Assembly: GCF_016859285.1 (NCBI RefSeq)
Contig: NC_053410.1
Span: forward strand, 23,451,558 to 23,515,557
Source: Xiphias gladius
Lineage: Eukaryota; Chordata; Actinopteri; Istiophoriformes; Xiphiidae
Direction: 5' to 3'
Length of the DNA stretch: 64,000 bases
The position numbers and the translations under genes are program-made. Below the pieces are notes generated by a model. It saw only the letters and a program-made list of their open reading frames with translations. It was not told where the DNA came from and made no database searches. How positions within the stretch are numbered: the first letter of the stretch is position 1; each line of letters begins with the position of its first letter. Positions 50,111-63,714 of the stretch are shown here, one piece after another.

Positions 50111-52291
50111 GGCCCTTAATAATTCCCTTTACAGTGGCTGTGATGTGATAAAAAAAAGTTGGAATATGTGGGTATGGATGATGGATGGTTGGACATTCAT
50201 CTGAGTCGTCTTCACTTTTTACTAATAAGCTATGTAAGCAGTTCCAAGTGCCCTGTGGACATTTTAACCTTGGATTTCACCTCTCAGCTTAAATTCAGGC
50301 TGCACTAGCCCTCTAAATGGTGGAGGCTTTTAGGCTCATATGCAGCCTGAGAGCAAGAGCTGCAGTAACAAATATTGTAAATATGGAATAATACCTCTGC
50401 ATGCTTAATTTCATTTTGATTTACAGTAAATAGTCTCCTAAAAAAACACTGAAAATGAACATCAATCAAAGATATGGCGGTGAAGGACAGTGCATTTCTT
50501 TAAGTTCAGTTACAAGTACAAAATTACCCTCCAAAGAAACTGTATGTAATTTTAAGAAAAGATGCTGCAGTATACAATTATACTAAAGCAATTTACATAG
50601 AATTTCTATTATTTTTGTTGGGCTACCAGTATTTCACAAAGCACAACAGCCTAGATTGATATAAATATAAATAAATACAGGAAGTAATAATAATCTAAAA
50701 TATACACCCTTGGTAGCTGTGCTCCTGCGGCACTGGGGGCAAAACAAAGTCAAAACACCAAGTTTTGGATCTGTTCTTTGAACAAGACAAGTGACAGTTT
50801 ACATGTACTGTCATTACTGTAACTGTATGACTTGTGTATAGAACTTTTGGGGTATTTTTATGAGTCAGTAACTGAACATTTTTCTTTGTACTTTCCTTGC
50901 AAAGTAACATTTTTGTCGCCATGTTCCATCACCTCTTGCTCCGCGGTACACGTTGTGTGCAAAGCTTCTTTGTCTTCTCAGTCCCTGTTTGCAGAAGCGT
51001 GTCCTAAGATATGTGTATGCTGAGAGTGTTTACTGAGATATTGAAACCGTGTTGCTTGTTTAAATAGCAGATACTGAGAGTGTATACTAATACGGTGTAC
51101 ATACATAAAAGTGTGTACAAAGTCTATATTGAGGGCAGTCTGTACTCCCAATTGCCTCTACAGTACTGCACACAGTGCAGTGTACCGTCACTTACACAGT
51201 ATTGCATAAGAGACAATAGTACCCAGACTGAAACAATCCAGCTATGGCAAATGCTGAATGAGTGAGGGACTGTTAGCAGACCAGCTCTGATATTGGGATA
51301 TTTGGCTTGCAGGTGCTGTATGATTATGGCCTAATAATTATATACTTTTTTTTTTACATTGCTTTGTCAACTTGGCAGCCATTCAACAGACTGGTATCTG
51401 TGTCAGTGGTGCAGAGTAGCATTTGTGGAGATTACTGTTTTGGTCTCTGACTGAATGATGATGCGTGTAACACCATAATTTGGGCTTTGTGTGGAAGCAA
51501 GTAGTGTGTACTCGGGGTGGCGAACTCACAAAGCTGGTCGTCCATGCACATAGAGCACACAGCTGAAGCAGGTGGATCGCTGCTCTGGTAGGAAAGTTGT
51601 TTGATTCTGCTGCATGGTCTGCATTGCTCCCTCGCGAGGACAAAGTCAGACTGTGCATTGCAGTGGCTCCCAACTTCGGGGGTTTCGGTTCCCAGAGAGG
51701 TGTCGCGAAAAATCTGAGGGGTCACAAGAGAATTAAGAAGATAGGAAAGAAAAGGGAAAAAACATAAATGCTAAATAATTTTTTTTTTCTCTGGATTTTA
51801 TCACATCCGTGCATTTTCTGGTGAAATACCGGTGAATTTCTCTCCTTAGGGCTCTCAATTCATTGATATTACATAAAGTTAAAGGGGCCAATCACTCTGT
51901 GAGTGACCTGCTCACTACTCGTGGACATGCGACCTGTGAAAATGGGTAGAAAGTAAGTATTGCTTAGTTACGAAAGATCGCAAGCCAAATAGGTTATGAA
52001 CCAGTGGTTCATATTGTCTCCCAAACTGACAGTTAAGCAGGGTTTGCACTTTAATTTTATGTTTCTGTTTTATTTGACCCCATTGCTTACTCCCAGAGGA
52101 GCAAAGTGTATACTTTATATTTATCACAACTTGCAGATTGGGCTTTGCACACTGCGAAAAAAGATACAAATAACACATAGACATTCTATATGATCAAATG
52201 CACTTGTGTGTGCACGTGTGTCTTGGCTGAAGTTGTCTGTTCAGTAATTAATGAGGAGGACAGTAAACCCATGCCTCTGCCGTGTAAGGAT

Positions 52292-52316
52292 CGTGTGTGT
52301 GTGTGTGTGTGTGTGT
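52292..52316. repeat. (GT)n microsatellite
   Basis: About 12 units, with looser GTTT-rich sequence after. Confidence 0.9.
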
Positions 52317-53323
52317 TTGTGTTTGTGGGCAGGTGTTTGTGTTTGTTCTGGGTTGTATTGTGGTTCTTTGTGTCTACTGGGACAGGTGTTGGGCCAGCTT
52401 GCAGGGTCAAGCTGGATTTGGTTAAGACTGTAGTAAACTCGACTGGGAACGTGCTGGTTTAGCTTTGAACTGAACCAAACTAGAACACGTTGGACTAGCC
52501 TGAGCTCAGGTGGGCTGGACTGGGCTTGACAGGTCTAGCCTGGAAGTAGAGTGATGCTTGAGCAGTGTGTTAAGAGTGGATGAGTCTAGACTGGATTCAG
52601 TTCAGATCATTTTTCCCCTATTTTCCATCCTATTTGCTGTTATGTTCCCAAAGGCTGCAGAAGTGACTCACATTCTCAGGTTTTCCACACTGTTTTGCTT
52701 CCAGAAAATCTCAGGCCATTTCACTTTGCCTGTATTTGTTTGTTTGAGTGGTTTGGGCTGAAAAAGCTTGGAAGCAAAGCATTTTTCTTACAGGTTTGGT
52801 TTGGCTCACAATCCCTGTGACGAAGGAGAAAGTTAAACTAAATATTTAGTAGTCAGGTTTGTTTTTTCCCCTCCAGTCATTGCTTTGCTCTGACTGCTTT
52901 CCCTCTGATTTTATATGATGAATTTTGTTTTGTTGAACAATAGCAGCTCTTTTACTCTTCTTGCAGGAGCTGTCTCCCAAAATCGGTTGCTGGATCTCTT
53001 TGTTTGTGTGTTCATGCATCGAACGTTACAGCAACAAATGAAAATGCATAATAAAACTGTCTGGATGTGGTCTGTAACATGTATGACTTTTTTAGTCTGT
53101 GTGCAGGATGCGCAGATTCCCATGTATCACAGAAATATATGGTACTTGGGTTACATTTTATGGCTGACAAACCCACCGATGGTTGTCGTCTTGTTTGTGA
53201 GTGAGTAAGTGGACCTTGAGCTAAAAAATTTTTTTCATCAAACTACTTTTTACGTGGTCGAGAACAGACTTTTAAACTCATCAAAAACCTGCTTTCAGAT
53301 CTTTTGACCACATCTCACAGTCT

Positions 53324-53735
53324 TCATTCAGCAAATGGGACTGGAAGTAAGATTTTAATGTCCTGTCTGATCCGTCTTTGTCCACTGACTCCTGGATGAA
53401 GATCTTTGACCTCTTCCCTGCAGAGGCTGTGACTGGTTTTGGTCAGGTGTTCATAGACAGCTGATGATATCTGTTTCTGTTGATTTAGTCTCTTGTCCAG
53501 GATCCTTGCTATTTCACAGATGTAGCATTCCCCACAGCTGTCACATTTGATGTCATACACCTCTCCAGTCTTCCTCTCAGGGGACTGGAGAGTGTCTTTG
53601 TTGTGTCTTTCGGGTGAACCAGCAGAGATCTCACTGTGTTGACTGGTTTGTTGTAAGCGCCCACTACTACTGATATGAATACCTTAGCTAGATGTTCCGG
53701 CAGTACAACCACGTATAGTCCCACTGAGATACTCA
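53324..53735 (-). mobile_element. Decayed retroelement 3' fragment with GIY-YIG-like domain (Penelope-like)
   Basis: On the minus strand 53724-53509 reads KPVNTVRSLLVHPKDTTK, and 53560-53324 reads YDIKCDSCGECYICEIAR followed by SSAVYEHLTKTSHSL. This order (NTLR..LVHPKD, then VYxIxCxxCxxxYIGETxR, then a His-rich exchange) is the C-terminal GIY-YIG-like region of Penelope-like and related fish retroelements. The two parts are in different frames, and the expected YIGET is YICEI, so it is a dead fragment. The reverse transcriptase part was not found upstream. Confidence 0.7.
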
Positions 53736-54194
53736 GAGTATGGCTCCTGTTTGCTTAGCAGGGACCATCTCGGTCTGAAGTCGTCATCCACTCATTGTAA
53801 CTGACCGCACTTGGGTCATTTGAAGGCCGTGAGACGAGGTTTTGGACCTTTGAGCTGAATTATTTTGTTACATACGCTGTCCAGAGACGTCAAGAATAAA
53901 TTTCCATATTCAACAAAAATAGTTTATATTTTCAAGTTATAATGAGGTGGTGTGGTTTGAAAACATTTGATGTGTAACAGAAAATTAAAACAAAACAAAT
54001 TAAACAAAATTAAGGAGGTGTATTCAAGCCAGTGAAAGTTGTAAAGGTACCAACAATAGTTTGTTACATTCACTGCTGTATTCCATTACAATTCTCAGTG
54101 CTACGACCGATCTGATTCACAAGCTGAATCTGGTCTGAAACACCCAAAGCTTCTGAAGGTGCAAAGTCACAGCCAGTCACGGTCAAGGCCGGGC

Positions 54195-54545
54195 CAACCA
54201 GGGAAAGTGGGCAACTGTAGTGATTTCTAGCTCAATTTCAAGCATTTCATTCAGGGGAATACTCTGAAGAGGTCAAAACTTCAGCAACCCTTGGAGTGCA
54301 AAGAACAAGTTTATGGTGAGACCAGTGCATTCCAGCATTCAGCCATTCATCCAAATTGTGTAACTGGCCCAGCCCAAGCAATTTGTTTTTGAAAAGTCAA
54401 TTAACAGCAGATTTGTTTGTTAATACTTTATGCACCACTAAAGCATATTATAAACTTAAATGAAGGGGCTTTATGGCAACACCTGCATCATTAATTAATC
54501 TTGAGGACCCATCTTGTAGAGGGGCCCTGATTTAAGATCTAGTTT
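54195..54545. repeat. Interspersed repeat, copy 2 (GGGCAACTG family)
   Basis: Shares GTGGGCAACTG near its start and AATCTTGAGGACCCATCTTG near its end with the copy at 30873-31115, same orientation, strongly diverged in between. Confidence 0.5.
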
Positions 54546-55496
54546 TAAGGCCTTTATTATTTCAGCTTGTATTCTGCTTAAATAGTAAATGTTATGAAAC
54601 AAATCTGTGCTTAATACAGGCCGAATGCAGACAGAATGGAAAAAAGGGGGTCAATAGCCCCCTACTGTGTTAATCCAACCCTGGTCATTCCACAATTAAG
54701 GGTTACTGTGATTTCTGGTCACTTACTTCCATGGTGAAAAGTGTTTTGGATGATGGAAGCCTACAGGTTTCTCAGTTTTATTTTGGTTGAGGACACTGGT
54801 TGCATTATATCTATAACTTCCATCTTAGGTTCATTTTTTGAGTTCAAACCTCTATTTCATATAACTACCCAAGTGACTGCAACAAATTAGCAGTATTTCT
54901 GATGTCTGTCAGAAGCATTCTTCAGAAATCCTGAAACACATGGCAGATGAAGCATATAGAAGGAAAGTCAATAGTTACAGTAGTCAGAGGACTTTGTCAC
55001 AAAATAACTCCTGGAATGCACTTGGCCATCACACACACTGATGATATGTAAGAGAGGATCTCAGGGTGGAGTTTGGTTTTAAGTGCACACAAAACTGTGC
55101 AGGTTTCCTGAGCTGTGATGTGCTACAGGCTACTTACAGGATTTAAGATAACAATCGAGCTCTCTGTTTTGCTGCTGGGTTGTAGTTTCCATGTATGAAC
55201 ATTATGCGATTGAGTGTGTGTGAGCACCACAAACACAAACGGTGCATTCACTCTCCGCTTTGTGTCGACTTCTCTTTCGGACCAACACATGTTTTTATGT
55301 TTTTCTCCCAAATATGTTTTTTGAGAGCAGAGTGTGGACAAAGGACTGGGTGTCTGGAGAGGGTGCTGGGGAGGGGAGAAGGGGATGATGGGTGGGGGAC
55401 TGGAGGAAGGGATGATGGGTGGGAGTCTGCAGGGGACGGCTGGCTGCCTGGCTGTGTTTATGGATGTGAGTTTGGGGGGGCAAAGTTGGGGTGGGG

Positions 55497-55700
55497 TGCC
55501 TGTGTGTGTGTGTGTGTGTGTACATGGTTGTGTGGACAAATTTTGGTTTGAAACCACTGTCGTGAGGACATTTTGGCTGGTCCTCACAACTTAAAAGGGC
55601 TGTTTTAGGGTTAAGACTTGGTTTTAGGTTTGGGTTGGGGTCAGGCATTTAGGTGTGATGGTCAAGGTTAGGGTAAGGGGCTAGCGAATGCATTATGTCA
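55497..55700 (+). repeat. Teleost GTCCTCACAA / TTAGGGTTA repeat next to (GT)n
   Basis: GGACATTTTGGCTGGTCCTC, TTTTAGGGTTAAGACTTGG and GGTTAGGGTAAGGGGCTA are phrases of a common fish repeat that usually borders GT microsatellites, as here on both sides. Confidence 0.55.
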
Positions 55701-55739
55701 ATGAGTGTCCACACAATTAACGTAAGACGAGTATGTGTA

Positions 55740-55741
<2 letters not shown>

Positions 55742-55818
<77 letters not shown>

Positions 55819-55852
55819 GTGTGTATGTGTGTGTGTGTGTGTGTTCGTGCAT
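55742..55852. repeat. Long (GT)n tract
   Basis: About 110 bp, few interruptions. Confidence 0.97.
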
Positions 55853-55947
55853 TAATTTGCGTATGTGTGTGTGTGTTTTAGAACATGCATGTTCTCATTT
55901 GCTTGTGAACCTGACTGTGTGTACGCATTGCCTGCCTGTTTGTAGGC

Positions 55948-55948
<1 letters not shown>

Positions 55949-56009
<61 letters not shown>
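55949..56009. repeat. (GT)n microsatellite
   Basis: About 30 units. Confidence 0.97.
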
Positions 56010-56010
<1 letters not shown>

Positions 56011-56094
56011 CTTTTGTTTTGCTCTGGGTTGCTGGGTGATGGGACCAGCTGGGAGGGCTGAAGCCATTCACTTCCCTTCTGCTACCCTGAAGGC

Positions 56095-56350
56095 AGCCAG
56101 CAGGGAGGGAGGAAGGGAAAGAGGGGGTCGAAAGAATGAAAAAGAGGAGAAAAGCGAGGAGTGTGTGGAGGGGGTTGTTTTATCTCTCATTGCAAAGAGA
56201 TAGAGAGGGACCGATTGCAATCAGACAAAAGAGAAAGAAACTGACAGCAAAAGCAGAGACGTGAGGAAGTTTTGAACGCAGCTCAGAGTGAATGAAAAGA
56301 TTCACGAAGGAAGGAGTGAGGGGGGCTGAGGGAGGGAAAGTGTGTCAGGC
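56095..56350 (+). repeat. Purine-rich (GA/AAG) low-complexity stretch
   Basis: Strongly G+A-biased plus strand with no codon structure. The pyrimidine strand is open only because of composition. Confidence 0.7.
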
Positions 56351-57060
56351 TGAATCGTGATAGAGCAGCGGAGCTGACTCAGCCAGTCTGGTCTGGCGTA
56401 GGAGGGCAGTAGCAGGGGAAGAAGTCACATCATACTGTGCACGTAACTGGATTACTGTAATCAGATTACTTTTTTCAAGTAAATCAACACACAAAAACAT
56501 TTGCATAGAAATAAATTGATAGAAACTGATAACTCTAGTCTTTAAAACATAAAACAGGATTAGAATAATCTGATTGAAGAACAGGATGGTGACTAAAATT
56601 CTTATTATTGTTATTCTACAGTGATCTGATTGCAACACGAGTAGAGAAACGGTTCTGTCTCTGATAACATGGAATAATGGTAACTTTTTGCTATTAGACC
56701 TAATCTGCTCACATCAACAACTGTGCAATTAAAGTGAGACCATGTAACTTTGGCTGAACACAGTAGCCACAAGTGACGACTACAGAATAATGAGAAATGC
56801 TAAAACATAGTGTAACAGCAGGATGAGTAGAGAAAATTCACAAAGTCAGCGATTATCTATCTAAAGTTTATAATAATATTATTATGTAATGTTAGTCAAC
56901 ATTAGCCACAAAACCCCTGAGTGTAATACTGATAAGGGGTGTGTTTTATTAGTTAAGGGAAAATTACAGGTAAATGTTATATGCTAGGGCCTATAGCATA
57001 AGTAGAAGAAAGTCATAAAGTCGGCAAAGTGGCTGAATACTGTCATTAAGCAATATCTAC

Positions 57061-57100
57061 CTAAAGTTTGCTAAAGTTTGCTAACGTTCGCTAACGTTGG
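57061..57100 (+). repeat. Four tandem decamers CTAAnGTTnG
   Basis: CTAAAGTTTG twice, then CTAACGTTCG and CTAACGTTGG. Confidence 0.85.
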
Positions 57101-59247
57101 CCGCCATCAGCTACTGGTCATACCAGACCACATGATGGCCCTTTCAGACAGCGCAACCTGTGTTCCGCTCTCCGCTGGGCTCAGCGCAAGGTTCGGAGGA
57201 GTCGTGGAGGAAAGAGCAAAATAGGCCGATTTTTCAAAACTTCTAGCAGGACTATGTCCCTACGTCTACTGTGTCATTTTGTTGTTGCCAAAGTGTTTGT
57301 TTGTTTACAGTCTATAGTTGCTAGCAACGAAGATGTAGCTGTCCTGTGCTGAGAAGCAAGTGCTAGCACTAGCCCTGCTGGTAGAGGAAGGAGAGCAGCA
57401 AGGAAGAAGAGGCTGTGGGTACTATTGAAAATATTTTTTTTTGTTTTTGTTTTTAGTCATTTTCTTGACAGGGTAATGGGGTGTTTTCATAGTGAGATTA
57501 AAGAAAACACATGAACCACACAAGTTGAAACATGATTACAATGATCACACCACAGAAATGAATTAAACTGGGAGAGACTGCTCATTAAACTTAATGTGTG
57601 GAGACCCTAGAGACAATGTGATCTGAATGTAACATATTAGAGGAATAAAAATGTTACATATAATGAGTTACGATTGCACTCTCAAAAACAGAAGAATATG
57701 AGCAACGTATTTATACATCGAATAGTACATTTTTCATAGATATATGATAAAAGCCAGATTATGGGCCCTGACTGTACCAACTGGAGCCTGAACTAAAGGT
57801 ACACTACTAAAGTCATTTAAGGTAAGAATTGTGCTCAAAAGATTAGTCAAGTAATCCATTAATTGATTTACAGAAAATTAGTCAACAATAATTTTGATTA
57901 TTCATTCCCTGATAAATTGGATAATTTATCAAAGAACTATACCAAGGCTCCAGGTTTTTTAAATGTGAGGATTTGCTGCTTTTCCTATTTTCATTTGACT
58001 GTACATTAAGTATCTTTGGATTTTAGACTGTTGGTATAATTAAACAAGCAAATTGAAGATGGTTCCCAGCACTTAACAGTCTTCCTCTGGCTTCCTCCCA
58101 TCTTCCCTATTTGGTCACTTGGTCAACTGTAGGGCTACAAAAATGTTTTTTCAAAAAAAAAAGAAAAGAAAAAACAAACAAACAAAGATATCTGTAATGA
58201 ATATCTTGGTATTTTTCACCCTAAGTCTAATATCATAATTGTGCCCATTCTGAGTATGGGTCATGCTAACTTTGCGATCATCCCCATAATTGTAGAGGTG
58301 CCCGGACTATGGCAAAACAACATATGTCGAAGCAAGCAACACTGCCTCCTAAGGCTTTACAAATAAACTTCAGTTTTAGATAATAATTTATATTCAAGTG
58401 AATCCCCTGAGGAGAAGGTTTTCTGAAAATGTGTGTTTTGAGTGTGGAAGGCTGGTCTTGCGTGGAGGGAAGTACGAAGAAGACAAAAAGTGCACTTTCA
58501 AATGTATCTTTAGTGTGGACATCATAACACAGTGACATCTCGGATAAGAGATGTTAGATAAGAAATTGGGGTCTGGTGTGATATGGTCCAATGTGGTTCT
58601 GTTTGCGGCATGAGAAGGGGCGGTGAACCTCTATCTACCAGACTATTATCTTGACTTTTGACTATCATGTCTTTCTTTTTCTGCATTGTTCTGACTGTAT
58701 CCCTGATTAAAAACGGTGCAAAACGAACCACCGGAGGGGAAGAATATCTCTTTGTGGATGTTGTGACTGGAAGGGAGAGAAGGGTTAGTAAAATTAAGCT
58801 GCTAGAGGGTAGAAAACTGAGAAAAGAAAGCTAGACTACCACCTAAACTATTGTTGCTGGCTGCTGGTCTCTAAAGCTGCTTCCTTGTGCCCTGACTTGA
58901 GTCGGCCCAGTTTCTCTTGAAGATTAATGACCTTCCTGTTTTCAGCTACAGTATCTCGTCCTCCGAGTTTTCACTGCAGTTCAGTTCAACTTGAAGTGCA
59001 CTTTAAAAATGCTGCAGAATCTATTGTTAGAGGCAAAACAGTGTCGTTCTTACTATTACTACAACTATTCTTACACTTTCTACTGCTTGGACTGGCACCT
59101 TTACTGCTAAAAATACCACCACCATCACATCGCTAGTATTGCTTCCCCCACTGATAATTCCTCAGCTCACAACTACAACCATCACTGTCTCCACTAACAT
59201 TCAGACCACTGAGAATGGAGCTACATGTTACCTGTGACTCAGATTGC

Positions 59248-59274
59248 AAAAAAAAAAAAAAAAAAAAAAAAAAA
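59248..59274 (+). repeat. Poly(A) A27
   Basis: Uninterrupted homopolymer. Confidence 0.95.
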
Positions 59275-59426
59275 CCCATCAAATTGCGGCAGTGGAATTC
59301 TCCATCATCAATGTGTTTTTGTTGAGTTTTCCCCAGTGGACAGAGGTATCTGTGTTCCATCTACTGCTAGACTATTGGTGAGTTGTCCCACTGGAATGTG
59401 TCACACTCACCAGTTTGCTATGGATG

Positions 59427-59429
<3 letters not shown>

Positions 59430-59518
<89 letters not shown>
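59430..59518. repeat. Long (CA)n microsatellite
   Basis: About 44 uninterrupted units. Confidence 0.98.
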
Positions 59519-59519
<1 letters not shown>

Positions 59520-59984
59520 TAAAGGGTTAGGATAAACCTTTTCACATAGCCCTGAGCCAAAAGCCATTAAAGCATACAACAGAGTACTGTCCTGTATGTC
59601 TAAGAGGGTTATTACAGTGTCTTATAATGTCTTGACTGTCTTAAGTGATTTGCAAAAAATCACTCTGCTTTAAAACCATTTAATTTTCTACAGTGACTCC
59701 TTTCAGATCAAATCATTTATCATCTCATATGATTTAGATGCATTTCCTCTGTCTTGCCTTTGACGTTTTGTACTCTGATCAGGTAGCCTGATCAGCAACA
59801 AGCCAGTTAAGTCAGTGAATAGACAAAGGAAAACAATTCATTTCAGAAGTTATGAAACAACGAAAAACAGAGAAAAGGGCAGAAATGAAAGAGACAGAGC
59901 AAGTATGAGAGAGAAAGAGAACAACAACTTCTTTCCTGTAAGTCACCTGACACTGGAGGCGTCACACAGCCATGAGTAAACACA

Positions 59985-59989
<5 letters not shown>

Positions 59990-60024
<35 letters not shown>
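59990..60024. repeat. (CT)n microsatellite
   Basis: About 17 units. A G14 homopolymer lies at 60170-60183. Confidence 0.95.
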
Positions 60025-60028
<4 letters not shown>

Positions 60029-62079
60029 TTTCTCTCTGTCTTTCTGCCTGGGTCGCTTTCCGTGTTCTTAATTAAGGCCCTCTTCTTGCAAGATGAAAAG
60101 TTGTGTTTGGAGCACCCTAACAATTTTCTATTTATAGACCTATCTCCCTAAATTCTTCAGTCTATGCACGGGGGGGGGGGGGGTTCCTTGGTTATGGAAA
60201 ATAATGACTCAGCCATAAAAACCCTCAGATTTTTTTATGTTATGGAAAATGAAAATGTTTTGTGAAAGATAAGGCAGGTCTTAACCAAGAATGTGGTTAA
60301 CACCGTCTCTCAATAGTTTCTGACCTCCCTACTGTGTCTGAGCCTCTCAGCCCAAGCCCACTGTTTATAATAAGAAACAATACAATAATGGCAGACCTAT
60401 CTTTTGTGAATTTTTAGCACTTCTTTGTTTATTCTGTTAAAATGTCCCTTCCCAGCTTCCATAGAGAGCCTGGAATATCTAGAACCAGTTGAGCATAGCA
60501 GTGTAGAGAACCTCTCTAAAGTGGTTCTGCTGTGGTACCATTACAAGCCTAAAAAAGCTTTACCAGCACAGTACACAGTAGAACGCTACCTTCAAAAATC
60601 TCTGCATGGCAAGAAAACGAATCGTGCAAAAATCAAACTGCTGCTGATGTGCTGTTATGAGCAGGTGTCTGCATTCACAGCAGCCTCAGGTGTGTTGCTT
60701 TAACGACAATGCATAAAGAATGGGAGAGCTGTGAGATCATTGGGTCAACCATGAGATACCTTCAGCTATTCAATCACAGCTGAGCAAGAACTCGGCCATC
60801 ACAGCACAACTCTCCCAAGTATGTACTCTTTCATGCAGTGGTATATTTGGGTCAGTGAAACTGAGGGAAACGGATTTTTACTAGCTGGCTCAACCGGGTT
60901 GCTACATCATAATAAAAGCCAGTGTGACACTGTTTTGATCACAAACTATATATATATTTTTTGTACTCAAGCCTGAAGCAGTTGTGGTTGTTGATCATAT
61001 TTTGAGGCCACTCATGTCGAGATAATTAATTGTCTGATAATCTGGAGGAAAACTGTTTTCTTAGAATCACAACTTAGTTGTCAAATTTTGATTGGATAAC
61101 CAACTGTTATCCCAAAGATAAGAGGAATGACACATTTAAGTCCTGATCATCTTGAGACACCAATTTTGTGTGGAGACAACACTTTAATTAAGCTGTGATC
61201 TTGTCACGGCAATAACAAACACTAAAAAGCACCATTTGTCATCTTGACACACATGTGATGAAATAATGAAGTCATAACCATGAGATAAGAGTTTGAAGTC
61301 ACGATTGAAGTCATTATCTTGAGATAATGAAGCCATGGTTTTTAGCAAATAGCTTTTGTGTAAGTGTGTGTGTGTGGAGGAGATGCTCTGTGTTGGTATT
61401 TTGTCTTAAATGAAACATTACGTGCTCGTAACTGACTTACTAACTAATTATGAATTTAGATTTTAGACGTTTGACCTAAGATGTTGTGGAGAATAAACAT
61501 GTTAGCTCCTTTTACCCAGCCTGTTATTCTGGGAATAGTTAAACACACACTGTAAGTCCCTCCTAGACTGTAAACTTATATTAGACAAGACAGTGTGTTT
61601 CTTTGACTCAAACAGCAGCAAAAGTTAATGCTCCTCTGAATGTACAATTCATTTTTGTTCTCACTAGTGGCTGTTTGCCTTATGGTAACTTACACATGAC
61701 ATATATTGTGGGAAGCTGCTGTTGAGTATAACAGTATGATGAGCGTAAATGCTTAGATCACCGACATCACGAGAAACCATGAGTGTGAAGGTACTGAGTC
61801 TAGGCCTCATGACTACATTTTGGGAGCATGTTTGACTAAAATGGCAGCACTGCAGGAAGCCGACTTATTTTGCTTTACTTGTACTTCCCCTTTTGAAATA
61901 CGTGTGTTTGAAGTCTCAATGTATTGAAAATAAAGATGTGTAGGGGGCGGACGAATAGAAAGATTCTACTTCACACACCAACAGGCTCTGTCCAGCTTTG
62001 TGTGTGTCTGTCTGGGTGCTTATTTCAATTTAAATTGTATAGTACAACACTAATCATGGATATATCATGGGTAAACCAT

Positions 62080-62081
<2 letters not shown>

Positions 62082-62140
<59 letters not shown>
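62082..62140. repeat. (GT)n microsatellite
   Basis: About 29 units, followed by GA-rich (62160-62275) and CCCT-rich (62305-62350) low complexity. Confidence 0.97.
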
Positions 62141-62142
<2 letters not shown>

Positions 62143-62349
62143 CTGAGGCAGGAACTGTGTATGGGGCAGAGAAGGGGAATGGTGGACACTAATAAAGAGA
62201 ATGGTAAAGAGACAAAGAGGGAGAAAAGGAGGAGGTAGAGACAAAGAGATAGGGAGAGAGAATGGGAAAGAAAGCAGATGGGTGTTTTTGGTGTGGAGCC
62301 CTTCCCCTCCCTCCCTCCCTCCCTATCTCCCCTCTCCCTCTCTCCCTCC

Positions 62350-62600
62350 ATGTTGGGGTGGCGTGCCACGCCCATGTCTAATAGCATTAATAATATTCTC
62401 CGGTCCTCCTCACGCACCCTTCCCAAATCTGCCAGCACATATGGATATTTTTCTCTTCTTTTTTTGAAGCCAGATTTGTTTTGTTTTCATTTTTATGACC
62501 ACTTCGCATGAAATGCTCCCCCAAATTTTTAATTTTAATATTTGTAAAGGTGTAATCACCCTGCCTGTGCACTCCCCTAAGGGATTAATTTCCAAATGTG
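62350..62600. promoter_or_regulatory. Candidate conserved non-coding enhancer
   Basis: Unique, non-repetitive AT-rich sequence with homeodomain-type motifs: CATTAATAATATT, TTTTTAATTTTAATA, an octamer-like GCATGAAAT and GGGATTAATTT (bicoid/Otx-type GGATTA beside TTAATT). Looks unlike the repeats around it. Conservation cannot be tested here. Confidence 0.3.
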
Positions 62601-63714
62601 ATGCAAAGGAACTTTTTCTTACACATACACTTGAACCAAATCTAGCAGCAGTGTTTTCAGCATTATATTGAAGTCATCTGTCCACTTGGGGAAAATAGAT
62701 TAATACTGTGATAAGTTAAGATGGGGACAAAATATTGGGTACACTTGTGTATTATAATGCGACTACTACAACACCACAAACTATGGCCTCAAAGCTTGAC
62801 ACTGAGTTGAATCAACAGCTACCAGACACAGTCTCAACAAAAACTGAACTTTTATTAGTTTAACCGAGGTAGTACTGTATTAGATTGTTTAGTGTTCACA
62901 ATATTTTGTCTAACCCCTGTGTCTTTACTGTGCTGTCATTTGCACTTTCATAAACACAAGCCGAGGATAGTGTTAGAAGAAAGAGTAAAGATCACGTCAT
63001 CTGGTTCTGCCTGTTGATTACGGATTTAGATTTTAAATGGGTACTCCGGTGATTTAGTAGTGCACTTCCACAAAGTTTGGGGATTTGGAAGGGACAGATT
63101 AATGAATGAAAAAGAATGGTTTAAATTGAAGCAGCAGAAGCCGAAATATTCTGACCTTTGTATTTGAGTATTTGACGAGCTAAAACAAACAAACAAAAAA
63201 AAAAAATTAGATCTTACATGTTGAATGCGTTTTACATCAGATCCTTCATGACTGATTAATGCCCATATGTTTTAAACTCCATGCCCCCAGTTTGCACCAC
63301 AAGCTCAAATTTGCTGTCCCAAAGCCCAAGTCATTGTCGTTTGTGGCACTTTTAAAGCAAAGCAATCTGAACTTGTGACCTTTTAACACTGGTTGCATAC
63401 ATGCATGCAAACAGTTCAACCAAAAAGTTCACTTCTCAAACTGATCCCTTGCGTTTTTCAAGGCCTGAAGAGGTAGCACTATCTAGTATTTCACAATAAA
63501 AGCATAAATTAGAGAAAAGTCACAAATAATGTTTTTTTTAAAATAATTGATGTTTAAAGGAAGAAGGTTACACTAAGGCTAATGGGTTATGGGACAGGAA
63601 TTAAATTACTTCAGTGACTGTCCCTATTGTATAATAATGTAATATTGTATAGTATGTGTGTCTGTTTATGTAGATGCTAAATCAAACCCATGTTGTGAGA
63701 AATTGGTGGTGACT

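Noticed and set aside
55123..55587. 154-codon minus-strand Pro/Ser-rich frame
   Set aside because: Pyrimidine-rich composition and overlap with a microsatellite-associated repeat explain it; no domain.
60425..60703. 92-codon plus-strand frame with plausible composition
   Set aside because: No recognisable family, no splice context or promoter; kept only as non-supported.
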